NCBI RefSeq assembly: GCF_963576615.1
Contig: NC_088715.1
Span: forward strand, 56,020,190-56,084,189
Length of the DNA: 64,000 nt
Direction: 5' to 3'
DNA from: Watersipora subatra
Lineage: Eukaryota > Bryozoa > Gymnolaemata > Cheilostomatida > Watersiporidae
The number at the start of each line of letters is the position of its first letter. Position 1 is the first letter of the stretch. Positions 23,730 to 35,516 of the stretch are shown here, piece after piece. The notes below the pieces were generated by a model. It was not told the origin of the DNA, searched no databases, and was given only the letters and a program-made list of their open reading frames with translations. The position numbers and the translations under genes were made by a program.

Positions 23730-23892
23730 AGTGCGTATAAGTAAATATATATAAGTATAAATACATATATATATATAAATATACACTATATATATTTATT
23801 TATTTACACTATTTATTTATACATACTGGTATATATATTTATAAACAGTAATAATAATGATAACAGTAATTATAATAGTCATATATATATTA
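23590..23892. repeat. AT-rich palindrome
   Basis: The segment around 23645-23690 (with TGACTATTATTACTGTTATC) recurs inverted at 23845-23890. TA microsatellites and TATTTAT words lie between. It could form a large cruciform, and a MITE remnant is possible. Confidence 0.75.
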
Positions 23893-24362
23893 TATATGTA
23901 TTATTTATTTATACTACAGTGATGGCCCTGCCGATGCCTTTATATGTGCTTGCTTAGCTTTGAGTTGTGGTTTATTGCACACTTTGCTTTTTGGCCTTTC
24001 TTCTTGGAGATTTGCCAGATTGTCTTTGGTAAGACATTGGTCTATGTGCTCGTTTACATATAAAGGAAATGTGACGATTTTGGTGATGTATAAATATGAT
24101 TAGACAAAAAATGTTGTTTAAAATGTACATTGACAATTGTATAAACATCATTATATCATTATACAATAAAAGCAAGCTTTCTAATTAAATCAGTTTTAAT
24201 CAGTTTTTTCCTGTTGTTTACTTCCAATAAAGCTTAGTACAAAATTTACGTATCTAAAAATGACCAACTAGTTTAGCAAACCGTTAAACATTGGTATCAT
24301 TTATAACTTAAAACAGTTATGTCATCACACCCTTTTTAAGTACTCTGGTTGCTAAGCAGTGT

Positions 24363-25559
24363 TCAGATGGCAGGTATTAACAAGTTCTTGCAGTTATTTT
24401 CATCATTCCTTTCATCAGCAAGTTGCCTATTCCTCTCGGCGAGAAGAGACTCAGGGTGATTGATGCTTTTGCAAAGGCCACAAGCTTGATGTTTTCTGAA
24501 TGATGAAACTGAGTAATGCTGACGCCACTCATGGTACCTGTTGTAGGCAGCATCATCTGTCATCAGGTGCTGGAGATATTTTCCTAAAGCCTCTACTGAT
24601 GAGAAATTGTAGACGTGAATAAAAGAATTTGGAGGAGCAATGTCCGTATATTCTTGCACTGATAAACCTCCGAGAGCAACGGGAACAAAATTTCCTTCAC
24701 TCTTCAAATTTTTCCAGAATTTCTCGGTTATATACTCCGTACATAAGGAATTCTCAAATGCTAAGTAGAACCGGTAGGGATAGTGTTTGTCAGCCTCGCA
24801 TTTGGTGTCAAATCGTGAAGGACAAGGTCGTTGTTTGGTGCAGCCACCAAATATGTCTACATTTATGTACTTCTTTAGCTGCCTCATAAAGGGCAGTCTG
24901 TTATACTGTTTTGAACCGCAGTGAGAGACGTATGCAAATGCCCCTTTAGTTTTACTCTTTGAATAGTTGATAGCTGGTTGTTGCTGAATAGGTTTACGCT
25001 CTTTCTCTGTGCGCCCGTAAAAAAACTGCACAGGTGTGGAATTGCGTAAGTAGGTCATGCTTCCATTAAAGTTGTTGACAATTTTGTTGAATCTATGCCA
25101 AGGGTAAGCTGGCGGCTCCATGCTTGTTACAAACCAGAGTTGTCGTTGACGGATAGCTCTTGGAAATTGTAACAAACTCTGCGTTGTGTTTGGAACGAAT
25201 ATAAGAGCGTCGGCTTGCAGAGCATAACTGATGTTATCTGGACTGTAGATGAGGTCACAGTTTGAATATTCACATCCATTAAAGTGGATCTTTGAAAGCA
25301 CCCAAGGTCCTCCCTTGTCTATACTTAGTATTACTTTCCTTACCTCAATTTTCGCTGTCTGGGCAGTTTGATTTGTAACAATTTGTTTTAACTGATCTCT
25401 ATCCAAATGCTGATCCGGTTTCTTAGATGATTGCCATTGATCCAAAAGCTGATATCTTGCCTGAAAAGTCTCTGTTTGGTCTCTTCTGTAAACGATAGGG
25501 ATGATAGCAAGTATAATTGTAATACTAATAATACTGAATGCCTTGGATGAGTTGTTCAT
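24363..25559 (-). CDS. Alpha-1,3-fucosyltransferase family protein (GT10), intronless
   Basis: 398 residues from the ATG at 25559; an upstream in-frame TTG would add five but is not a likely start. It is a type II Golgi protein by layout: a short cytosolic tail, a membrane anchor at about residues 7-24, a stem, then the catalytic domain. The N-terminal half shows FNGSMTYLRNST (about 164-175) and WFVTSMEPPAYP (about 142-153), which correspond to conserved GT10 blocks. The C-terminal half carries the family signature FYLAFENSLCTEYITEKFW (about 264-282), which binds GDP-fucose, and a late CGLC pair. Seven NxS/T sites suggest glycosylation. Length and motif order match animal alpha-1,3-fucosyltransferases that add fucose to GlcNAc of N- or O-glycans. 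The exact acceptor cannot be read from sequence. It is the only intact long gene in the window, with no stops or frameshifts. Confidence 0.93.
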   Translation of the reverse strand: MNNSSKAFSIISITIILAIIPIVYRRDQTETFQARYQLLDQWQSSKKPDQHLDRDQLKQIVTNQTAQTAKIEVRKVILSIDKGGPWVLSKIHFNGCEYSNCDLIYSPDNISYALQADALIFVPNTTQSLLQFPRAIRQRQLWFVTSMEPPAYPWHRFNKIVNNFNGSMTYLRNSTPVQFFYGRTEKERKPIQQQPAINYSKSKTKGAFAYVSHCGSKQYNRLPFMRQLKKYINVDIFGGCTKQRPCPSRFDTKCEADKHYPYRFYLAFENSLCTEYITEKFWKNLKSEGNFVPVALGGLSVQEYTDIAPPNSFIHVYNFSSVEALGKYLQHLMTDDAAYNRYHEWRQHYSVSSFRKHQACGLCKSINHPESLLAERNRQLADERNDENNCKNLLIPAI

Positions 25560-26264
25560 TTTTCTGTTCTTCAAACCTACTCCTTTTTACTAGCAGCTGC
25601 TTATCAATGGTATCATGGCGTGCATTACAGCAATTGAGTGGAGTTAATACGCTATATCTATATAAAGATTTTAAAGCATACATTCATATCTTTTAGTGAG
25701 ACCAAAATGTGTAAACAGCGAATGTTGTTATCTCGCTGCTTTCACCATACTTATCTCGTCAATACTTGCGGGTATTTGAGATGAACCGTTCACCTAAGTA
25801 AACATAGACCTAATTACGCTGATATTTAGATGAGTGTGTTAAGTAAGCTGTAAAAAAGTTTAAGAAACTGGCTCATTGGAACATGGTAAAAAAGTTGAGT
25901 AAATTGATCAGTATCGAAACCTAATATGGGAAATATTAAGACTAAGGTAAACCAAGACAAGTTTTCCAAATTGCAAACAGGGCCGTAATATGTTGCAGAA
26001 ACCAATTGTCTGACTTTATTCCTGACCATGCTTGGAGGAGCAGTTTCATTTGAAACAACTGGTACCAGCAAAAAATACACGGATAATGATTAAAATTAAA
26101 GAAATATCAGGCAACCCTGGGACTTATTGCATGAGAATATTATTAGTAATATTCCTGCACCAAAAGTTTTTCATGTATAGGGTAAAGGAACTTATTCTTA
26201 AAACTTTTTCATGTGTAAAAAATGTGACAGCAATCAACATGACATCATCTATGACAATAATAAT

Positions 26265-27323
26265 CCCACGACCAAAAGAGCGGAGCAAAGTTTGAGAGTT
26301 TTTTATGATAAATGCATGTGCACACAACTTACGAAAATTATTCATCAACAACGTCGCAAACCCTCCTTTCGAAATCCCATCAACAAATTTAACCATCGTT
26401 TTGTAAAGTCGTTTAAGTATAATAACAATACAAAACACATATAAACCTATTCAAATATATTACCAAGTCTTTGAAAAGTGTCAACAGTATCTTAAAACTT
26501 ACTCATCTGAACAGATTATACACAAGTAGACATATTTATTTGGCCAAAAATTGTTATTAAAACTTGCTAAGCCTTACTTTTATCAAAACTGAGACCGGAA
26601 ATTGAAACGCCGAGCGACAGAGAATAGAACGATTAAGTCGTGCGCATTTCACGCGCATTGTTGCGTGTGAAATGCGCACGGCAATTCAACAATGCGCATC
26701 GTGCACATTGTTGAATAGCCAAAGGTTTCTGTAATTAACGTAGGAGTACTGAAATCGTTTCATTTTTGCCGATTTCAAAGTAACTGACATTTTAGACACT
26801 TTTGAGTACTTTGGTATTCTAACTGATGTCCAATGCAGTGTAAGTAAAGGAAATGACCATGATATTTTGTTCTAACTATTCTTATGAGGTTATTACAATA
26901 TTTAATTATAAGTTTGGATGACTACAGAGCAATGACTACGTATTTCATATTTTCTAAAAATCTATATAAATATTACAACTTTGTGATATTATTAGCTATG
27001 ACGCTTTGAGATGTAAACAAAATTGTGCATTGGTTTTATATTATTACTATATTAATAATATTGGTTATTCTTATAATAGCAGTGCATTTTACTTCTAATA
27101 TTGGCCAATATTGCATTTTTCTTATTGCAGGGGGAGTGATATAAACATATAATCTTTTCCTTTCATTATTGCTATTTTTTGTATATAATAACACCCACAC
27201 CCAGTACATTTCAGCTACCATTGCGGTTATCCTATTGCACTGCAGTGCCAATTGACTGCTAATATTGCATTTCTCAACCATCAGTACATTTTCTTTTTTT
27301 TTCATTATCACTCTGGTCGTGGG
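26265..27323 (+). mobile_element. TIR element B, copy 1
   Basis: It begins CCCACGACCAAA and ends TCTGGTCGTGGG (inverse). The interior matches the copy at 28547-29818 in inverted orientation, including AAACACATATAAACCTATT and the interspersed repeat also present in the arms. There is no transposase. Confidence 0.7.
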
Positions 27324-27967
27324 CTGTATGACAGGGGAATTTCTAGTAATAGTAATAATAGTGTATAATAATAAACACCCTAGTCATTGAGAGGGTCTGT
27401 TAGTCTTCGTAGGTGGTATGTTTTTCTACATTTTTTAGCAAACCTTACAAGCTTATGCTTAATGCTTTCTGCCAGATCTTCAAATATTTAGTTTAAAAAT
27501 TTTATCTAATTCCTGAAAAACAGTCCTTCGAAAACCCACCTACCAGCTATCTGAATGAAAAGAAAAAAAATACCAAGAAGCACACTTCCTGCTTCCTGCT
27601 AATCAGCTGATAATTTATGAAATTAAAACTTGTTAATTTTAACTAAATTAAATGGTGAGGGCAACAACAAAGAAAACTGAAGCAGTAGTCTGTAACAAGT
27701 GAGTCTCTGTTGAAAATAAGATAAATCACTGATATAAAAGCAGATAAGGAAAAAATGGCTACTAAAGATGAAAGAAACATCAATCATGTCTGAAAAGACG
27801 ATGGTGAGCGTAACTAAATCTACCAATGATGTTTTATATGCGCTTGACTGCTCAGTTGTTTAGATCGTGGGTAATAAAGAGGTAGACATTTTTAGTGACA
27901 TCTCTAAGATCAGTGGTTATCATCTAAAAGAGTATTGGAAAAGTGTCACAATTAGGGACAAATCGAG
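27324..27967. other. Sequence between TIR element B copy 1 and the broken reading frame
   Basis: The first ~25 bases mirror the bases left of 28547, so the inverted match extends past the terminal repeats. The rest shows no gene. Confidence 0.5.
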
Positions 27968-28501
27968 TTGGCATCTGAGTCTGCGAGTCTGCATCTGACT
28001 TTGGAATGCACCCTCGTCGAAGGCTTCGAAGGTTTCGCTAACGCTGAGATGATAACTGAGGGTGAAGAACTGCTGTATTACTTTATAAACTTTTCGGCTG
28101 ATGATACTATTGCCATTTATTCTCCTAGTGGCAGACTAAAGGCATATCTTTCTGGAGACACCTTCTTTAATAAAGTGCATAAAGCACACCTGCAATTAAA
28201 TGAAAAAGTTTCTGAAGAACTAAAAACACTCCTCCGTGTAAATAGATAGGGTAAGAATGTGGAAACATAAATCTTGTCCGCAGATGGTTTAAGGTTCATG
28301 GTCTTGATTAGGCAACGCAAGTGGGCTGTGTCTGTTTACATTCCGATGTCAACGTACGGGTCTTTAAACTTTGCAATTGTTGCCACAGTTGCCCTTGAAG
28401 CATTTTGTCAAACTTATGGTTTTGATAAGAAAGTTCACCCCGAAATCCCGTATCGTTACGCAACAGCAAATCGAGATGCTAAATATATTTTAGGTAGTTA
28501 G
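27968..28501 (+). pseudogene. Broken reading frame of unknown identity between inverted elements
   Basis: One frame runs about 178 codons and is interrupted by only two stops close together (TAG at 28247 and TAA at about 28268). Codons on both sides look protein-like: ITEGEELLYYFINFSADDT and IYSPSGRLKAYLSGDTFFNK before, LRFMVLIRQRKWAVSVYIPM and ALEAFCQTYGFDKKVHPE after. A GT...AG pair spans the stops but would make an intron of about 40 bases, so two nonsense changes are more likely. The first codon here is TTG, and a stop lies just upstream, so the true start was lost or lies in another exon. No family is recognised. Position between two inverted TIR elements suggests captured or cargo sequence. 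Confidence 0.45.
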
Positions 28502-28546
28502 CAAAAATACAACTATTATATCACTAGAAATTTCCCTGTCATACAG

Positions 28547-29818
28547 CCCACGACCAAAGTGATAATGGAAAAAGAAAGGGTACTGCCGGGTGAGAAATGC
28601 AATATTAACAGTCAAATGGCACTGCAGTGCAATAGGAGAACTGCAATAATAGCTGTAATGTACTGGGTGTTATTATTTACAACAAACAGCAATAATGAAA
28701 GGAAAAGATTATATGTTCATATCTCTCCCTTGCAATAGGAGAAATGCAATATTAGAAGTAAAATGGCAAGCTGCTGTGTAATGTACACAGGCTGGGGCGA
28801 GGGGGGTCTGTATATCATTGGTCATAGCAACCAATATCAAGAAGTTGTGATATTTATCTAGATTTCTGTATTTATGTCTAAAAAATTATGCTGAATTTAA
28901 AAATTTAAACAGATTTTAGCTGGTTGTCATAGAAATAGATGTATACCTATAAGAAAATGTAGGCCTATTACTAAATTTTGCAGATATTAAAAACAGCTTG
29001 GCAGTACCGCGATGTTGGGCACAGTCGCATTATCATCGCCAAAATCTTTAGAAAACTAATAACAGTAACATATTGCCCAACATCGGTCACTATATACTTT
29101 GATGTTATAAATTTGAATGATTATTCTTATAACTAAATTTTATAATAAATCGAATAATTATTCTTACAATTAAATATTGTAATAATCTTATAAGAATCGT
29201 TAAAAAATATCATCATCATTTCCTTTACTTTCACTGCTTTGGACATCAGTTGGAATACCAAAGTACTCATTATAAGTGTCCAAAATGTCACAGCCCGGTA
29301 AAATCAGCAAAAAAAAGAAATGATTACATTTGCAAGGCTTTTACGTTTATTACAGTTGGACCTTACCTTCGGCAGTTGGAAAATGCCATAGACTGGTGAA
29401 ATTTGCACATTTTTCTTGTAAAATGAGCACGACTTTATGGTTCTACTCTCTGTCGCATGGCCTTATCAGTGTTTCATTGGCCAGTCTTAATTTTGATTAA
29501 AAAACGCTTGTGAAGTTGTAATGGCGATTTTAGACCAAATTAATCTTTCTAGTTATGTATAATCCGATCAGATGGGTAAGTTTTAGGATATTGCGTCAAC
29601 TTTTCAAAGACTTGGTAACATATTTAAATAGGTTTATATGTGTTTTGCATCATTATTATACTTAAACAAACCTACACAAAAATGGTTAAATTTTTTGATG
29701 TGATTTTGGTACAAGGGTTTGGTCGTGGCTGTCAATGGATAATTTTTCGGGAGTTGTGTGCGCATAAGCATTTATCATAAAGCTCCCAAATATCGCTTCG
29801 CTCGTGTTTGGTCGCGGG
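28547..29818 (-). mobile_element. TIR element B, copy 2 (inverted)
   Basis: It begins CCCACGACCAAAG and ends TTTGGTCGCGGG. It is the reverse complement of copy 1 plus about 200 extra bases. The two copies face each other around the broken frame at 27968. Confidence 0.7.
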
Positions 29819-29958
29819 ACAATTATTTTAATAATTCATATGTGCATCTTCATTCACTTTTGCCTATGTCAGAACAATATACTACCCTAATAAAATTAAA
29901 GAAGCAGTCTGTTTCCTGTTTATTGTGTCTGTGACCTGGAAATACATAGTATTATAGA

Positions 29959-31878
29959 ACTGCCGGTTTCCTTTACTCTTCACAAGGCAGTCAAAGACCA
30001 ACACCGAGTGTTAAGTGCCAATGAAATATATATTTACTAGATAAATATATAAGTTTCCATGCATTACAGGCAATAAACCACATTCAAAGTATGCAGAAAG
30101 GGTGCGCTTACTGCTCTTCCAAAATAATCCAACCTTCTTTTTATGGTTATACTTCTGTTTCAGGCTCCCCTATTCCTTTGTTCTACTCTTGGTTTCTCTT
30201 TCACGGTCTTCTCTTTTTTTCTCGATCTCTCGGTTTTTTCTCAGTAGCCCGGGGTGCCTTAACAGTGGCCAAGCCTTCCTTGTGTCTTGAAGACTCGGCC
30301 CTAAGTAAGGAAAAACTTGATCGCGGCGACCAGAAGGCCTATCGATACGGCTTTTGCCACAGCGTTCCGCTGCAGCACTCTTCAGAAGTGGACGCCTTGG
30401 AGCTGTTCTCTCTGAGCTAGGAGGAGAGAGATGATGTGACCAAAGCCACTGCTGACAAGCACTGAACTCCAACCTGGCCACCTTGATCTTTGCAAACACT
30501 CGGTCTGCTCCTTTCAGGCATTGATACATTGGCTCATTTGCAGCCCATGGGGCCAATCGGGCCGCCGGCTCTCTAGGGCGGTCGACCATGGTCAGTGTTA
30601 ATTAGCAAGCCAGCATCTCTAGATCAACCGACTGACTCTCTGGCATGCAGAAAGGGTTGCCAGTGGGCTTGGTCGACTAAGTACATTGCATGGTTTCGGT
30701 GCACATACCTGGGACCCCTACAGCCTCCCAGGGGTCCTCAGGGGTCCCAGGGGTCCTCAGCACTCAAGAATCTTCTACTTTTGAGACCAGTTCCTTTCTT
30801 GTTAAAGCTGCGGCACTTGTTATGCCATTTGCTGCATGAGCCGGGCCAGCTGACCAACTGCCTGGTCTTGCACCATGACTGCCTGTTCATTCTAGGCTTT
30901 TTCCACAGCCCGGATGTCAGTCGAATCTCTGTCCTTGGGCTCAATTTTCAAGAACTCTGTCACTGCACACATGGCCTCCATTAGATTGGCTAAGGGCATA
31001 ACCAGCAGATGTCGCTGCAGGTCGCCATAGTTGACCAAGCTACAAAAATGCTCCTTGACCAAGTCAGCTCCATAGGGGTCTGGCAGGTTGCTGAATGTTA
31101 CTTGAACCAGCCTTTCTACTTGGCAGGCATACTTTTGAAGAAAGGGTGCTGCGGCTTGCCTCACAGGGCTCAGGTTATTGAAAGCCTGCTTGAGCAAAAG
31201 GCCAAACCAGGCAAGAAACGCGATGAAGAAGGCTTCCACGTGTTCAACCTGTTTGCATTCATTGGCCTCTTCTTCAGAGCATCCCAGAGTTGCAGTAACC
31301 TAGCTTCCTCAATCAAAGACTTGGCTATGGATACCGTCTACAACCGGCTAATAAAGTACTCTTCATCTCTAGTTCCTGAATACTGAAGTGCCTTGAACTG
31401 ATGGACTGGGGACCAAGGTCGTGGTGCCATTGCGAGTCATTCAAGGATCTCTGCCAGCCGATGCGTCTCTTGGTCCACGCTTCTTGAACGTTGGCCATCC
31501 ACATTTTATTTAATCAAAAAAGCTTGCTGAACTCCAGTTGGCACTGCTCATGAACCACGGCTTACCAGGATCAAGGAAATTTGTCTCCCATTTAAAAAAG
31601 CTTACCAAACTCCGAAGCACTGTTGCTCTTGCAACACAGCCTACTGAGTTCAACAAAATCTTTTTCCACTACTCACTTTAGCAGTGCTCACCACACTGCC
31701 TGCCAGAGATCAGGAATGCTCCTGCTTCTTGATTCAGTCTTGTAGAGCTGAAATCTTCAAATTCTACTGCGGCCACCAGAACAAAAAAAACTGATGGTTC
31801 CTTTTACTTTTCACAAGGCAGTCAAACAATAACACCGAGTGTTAAGTGTCAATGAAATATTTATTCAATAAATAAATA
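29959..31878 (-). mobile_element. Gag-only retroelement flanked by short direct repeats
   Basis: About 90 bases at 29959-30052 recur directly at 31788-31878 (shared words CACAAGGCAGTCAAA and ACACCGAGTGTTAAGTG). Between them lies distinctly GC-richer DNA with a decayed Gag frame on the minus strand. Inside the right repeat, TGGTGGCCGCAGTAGAA on the minus strand could be a primer-binding site, since its complement ends in CCA. No polymerase genes are present. The repeats are short for LTRs, so a non-autonomous LTR element is likely but not proven. Confidence 0.6.
30738..31500 (-). pseudogene. Gypsy-type Gag remnant
   Basis: The best-preserved part (31239 to 30892) reads ...RQAAAPFLQKYACQVERLVQ, then VKEHFCSLV and LQRHLLVMPLANLMEAM, ending in EFLKI. 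This is the pattern of the capsid C-terminal region of Gypsy Gag proteins. Upstream pieces in other frames (EEARLLQLWDALKK) extend the match. Several stops and frame changes are present. No zinc knuckle or protease was seen downstream with confidence. Confidence 0.6.
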
Positions 31879-33183
31879 CCGTAAAACCTTTAATTGAAAG
31901 CAAAAGTGCTCTATTTTTCTGTTTTCCTTTATAATAGTGACAGTCAGTTGGAGGTGGTGTTCAAATAAAGGCTAGCGTTGTATTTTTAAAAAGACTCGTC
32001 AAAGTTTTGATAAGACAAATTTAGCCCTTTTACGGGCAAAGTGAATATTGCCTATATTTTGCCCTCTCTGTCCAATGAAGTGATATTAAACCTTCTAAAT
32101 GCAATGAATCTGCTAACATAACACTAACTTGTCAAAGACCTCTCAATGAATATGCATTGATAATTGAATAAATACCTCTACCAAATGGTATCTATTGCTT
32201 ACGATTAAACTGTTGATATTATAGACTGTGTTCTGCTTTGCAATTTGTCGGAGCTTTCAAATTTCATTTCATTCTAAATTTGACAATAATTCTTTATTTT
32301 ATAATTATATTTAGCGATGTTGCATTAGAGTTCATTGCACTCATTGATATCTTTGCTACAGTTTGAAGCAAGAACTGGCTTTTTATGTGTAATAGAGGAG
32401 GAGTTGTGAGTGTCAATCCACTGTAAGCTGTGTTGAGATAACCGCAAGGAAGCTATTAAATAGTAATTATGCTATAAATCTGCAAGTTTATAAGTTATAT
32501 AACAATAAATGATCAAATGCTACAAATATATGTATTCATAAACAAGTGACATAAATGAACTATACTTGTGATACATGCAGAAACAAAAAATAGTGTTTTT
32601 AAAACAAAATTATTTGCATCGTTTGCTCGGATAGCTGCATTCTGATGGGTGCTCTTGATGAAACAAACATCTTCTGGCTGTTCAATACCTTCCACAATGT
32701 CTTCTAACCACAACTCTTTTTCTGCACTGTTGAACTAGTAGATATTAGTGCTTAAACAATCTTTTAGCACAGCAATACTTTTACCTGTTGCATTTAGCAC
32801 AAATGCAATTTGTAAAATCTTTGCTCGCTAAATGCAACCTTTAGCCTAAAACTAGTGGTTCATCTAATATAGAAGATATAAACCATTTTTAGGTACATGT
32901 ACTTCAAATATCAAGACTGCGTTAAACAAGTAGGTGCTATTAGCCTGAGACAGTTATTAATTATTTTTATGGTGTTACTTTAAAAAAACTAAAAGCCTTG
33001 GAGTTGGACAACAAGAGAATGAATTGTTATTGATGTAAACGATTCAATATTAATACAATTTGCAGACAATTTTCTACTGATCAGTTGATATCATGGCTTC
33101 ATAAAAATCAAAGATTGTCAGAGTGGCGGTCCAATGAAGTTGGCGTTCAAATAGAGGGTGGCGTTCAATTAAAGGCTCTACGG
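31879..33183. mobile_element. TA-flanked DNA transposon with AACCTTTAATTGAA ends
   Basis: The left end reads CCGTAAAACCTTTAATTGAA and the right end, inverted, CCGTAGAGCCTTTAATTGAA. TA lies on both sides and the length is 1,305 bases. Subterminal words (GTTCAAATA(A/G)AGG, GGCGTTCA) repeat inside both ends. No transposase frame was recognised. It abuts the Gag-only element exactly at 31878. Confidence 0.75.
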
Positions 33184-33392
33184 TATATTGCATTTAAAGC
33201 ATTAAGAGATGGTACGCATACCGCTCAGCCAAAAGTGATCAAATCTTCTTCCTTTTATACTTTTAGTTTCGTTTCAGGCGCCACCCCTTTTACTTTGTTT
33301 GAAGCACAGTTTCTCTTTTATGGTCTTCTTGGTGTCTCCTTGGTGATGGTATTACTACTATTATTATTGTCTTTGTTAATATCCTCAGTTCT

Positions 33393-33905
33393 TCAGCCGG
33401 TGATACATTGGTATTGGGCTAGGGTCCCTAACCTGGGATATTCAACAAATTTTTCACTGCTAGCTGATCCTAATAGGGCAGAAAATTGTACTCTATCTAC
33501 TTCCTTCTTGTCTATGTCCAGCAGCTGCATTTGCTCGTGCTGGTTTACCACTGCTCCTAGTGCTCCCACGATGATTAGTACTACCGTCACTAATGTTCTC
33601 TATACTCTTCTTATTTCTCTTGCCAGGTCTTGATACCTCTCCACTTTTTCTTTCTTTTTTCTGTGTTCTTTGCATCTCTTGGCACGGCTGTGTAAATGAT
33701 GCATGTGTGGTCAATCTCTTTGTCTTGCACAACGATGTTTGGTCCGCGGACTGGTATGATTTGATCTGTTTGTATAGAAAGTCCGACACTGTCTTTGCTT
33801 TGACGGTTTTTTTCACCCTCTCCACCTGATGAAGGTACTAATTCCTCTTGTAATCTAATCCATACCGCTTACACAGATTCCAATGAATCAACTGTGTAGC
33901 CTTGT
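33393..33905 (-). pseudogene. LINE C-terminal fragment, second lineage
   Basis: The minus strand reads (in pieces) HWNLCKRYGLDYKEELV, QTDQIIPVRGPNIVVQDKE, YTAVPRDAKN, YQDLAREIRR, VLIIVGALGAVVNQHEQM and FSALLGSA. This is the same post-reverse-transcriptase domain as at 16136, but from a different lineage. Frameshifts and a stop are present. Trinucleotide (ATT/TTA) runs follow at the 3' side near 33350-33372. Confidence 0.75.
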
Positions 33906-34318
33906 TGTGTCGTTTCTTATATTCGCTCTATTATTATAACTATTATTATTATTGTTACTATTATTATTCAGATTTGCCATATTTTCTCAAAATTTTGTCG
34001 TGTCTGGCTTTGTTTGTGGATATATAACGTAGTTTGCTGTAACCACTACATAGTTTATTTTACTATACTCTGCGCATGACCACTGCGTGATCCAACATGC
34101 ATTTCCCATAATCGCGCCATTGATGTTGAATGCTCATGTCCATTGAGGAAATTTCCAAGAGTTTTATTTTAGTCTTCAACCAATCACTGATCTTCAGTAA
34201 GAATCAATCCTATTTCAGATGTTATTCAATCAGGATACTTAATATTTTGCAAAGACATTACCTGTAAATAAACTTAGTTATATTCAAGTGACAGAGTGAC
34301 TTCGTTCATCTTATTGAC

Positions 34319-34450
34319 ACAGTGACATTGGTGCCATCCCAAAGTGACATTGGTGCAACCCCAAAGTGACATTGGTGCCACCCAAAGTGACATTGGTGCT
34401 ACCCCAAAGTGACATTGGTGCCACCCAAAAGTGACATTGGTGCCACCCAA
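34319..34450. repeat. Minisatellite, unit ~21-22 bp
   Basis: Six units of AAAGTGACATTGGTGCCACC with small changes (GCCATCCC, GCAACCCC, GCTACCCC). Upstream (about 34030-34310) lies LTR-like sequence with AATAAA. TTGGTGCC resembles a retroelement primer-binding site, so this could be a multiplied 5' end of a Gypsy element. That is inference. Confidence 0.85.
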
Positions 34451-34718
34451 AGATCAATCTCTAAACTTTTGAAACAGCAAAGACTATTGTTGATAAATCC
34501 TTGCGCTGTGTTCTATGAAATATCTGCAATACGAGATTATATGCTTGTGCATCTCTGCAGAGTGATTAGCGTTAATGTAAAATTAGAAGTGAGCTCCCCT
34601 GTTTCTGTAGATATTCTACTCCGTTACTTCGAATTATGAAATACAAGATGTTCAATGTATCAATTTGCCGTACGATACTAAGAGTCTCACTCAATAGACG
34701 GTAAAGTAACTGATTAGT

Positions 34719-34802
34719 GTACATATACGGTGTATATATATATATATATATATACACCGTATATATACACCATATATAAACATATATATGGTGTACATAT
34801 AC
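34719..34802. repeat. Nested AT palindrome
   Basis: GTACATATACGGTGTATATA and its inverse flank two smaller inverted words (TATACACCGTATATATAC, CACCATATATAAAC). The segment could extrude as a cruciform. Confidence 0.9.
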
Positions 34803-35516
34803 ATTATGTTTCCACGAAGCGCATGTTGCGCAAGTTGAACCAATCCGCAAAATATCCGCATCAGAGAAACGGCATAAATCTGCAAGCTAAGCGAGTTTTG
34901 CTACTCACAAAACATTATCAAATCTCTCATGCTTGCGAATGATAAAAACAGCACTTGTGAATGATGCGCATTAAAATATCGCCCAAGCTAATCCATTCGA
35001 AACATTTTCACGCTTTAGTAATTTTTGATTCGATTTGAGTAGTACCAATACGCCAAAGTTTGGAGTGAATGGTGCTAAGCATAAAAATACTGAGTAGCTT
35101 TTTATGGGATCATTTATTAGGTTAATACTTGACCTATGGTGACAAGCGCTCATGTTGAATGCGCTTGATGCCATAGGTCAAGGTCATGCACCGTGCGGAT
35201 GTTCATTGAAACGCTTAACTTCAAAGTAACTTAACTAATTGACCGCTTTAAATGCAAGACAAAATGCAAAACAAATAAGAAATGAGAGTCAGAACTTACA
35301 AAAGATCCTCAATAATCTTCAAGAGAAGAGGAAGAGAGTTGGAAAAACAGCTGAAAGTCGAGCAGGAAAAAACTAGCAGTAGAAGATAATTAGAGAAAAG
35401 AAACATCCAGCAGAAGATATAAAGGCGTAACATGCCATGAATAACATAAACTACAAATACGGAAATTACAAACTCGAATTTGATATAACTCAAACTTCAT
35501 AGAGTTCAAAGTTCAA

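Noticed and set aside
23341-23766. 141-codon minus-strand frame
   Set aside because: Low-complexity YI repeats from TA tracts; no protein character.
25826-26444. Overlapping frames of 77-104 codons on both strands beside the fucosyltransferase
   Set aside because: They overlap each other and partly a TIR element; no splice sites or domains support them.
30091-31386. Plus-strand frames of 109-129 codons
   Set aside because: They are antisense to the Gag remnant; GC-richer sequence simply has fewer stops.
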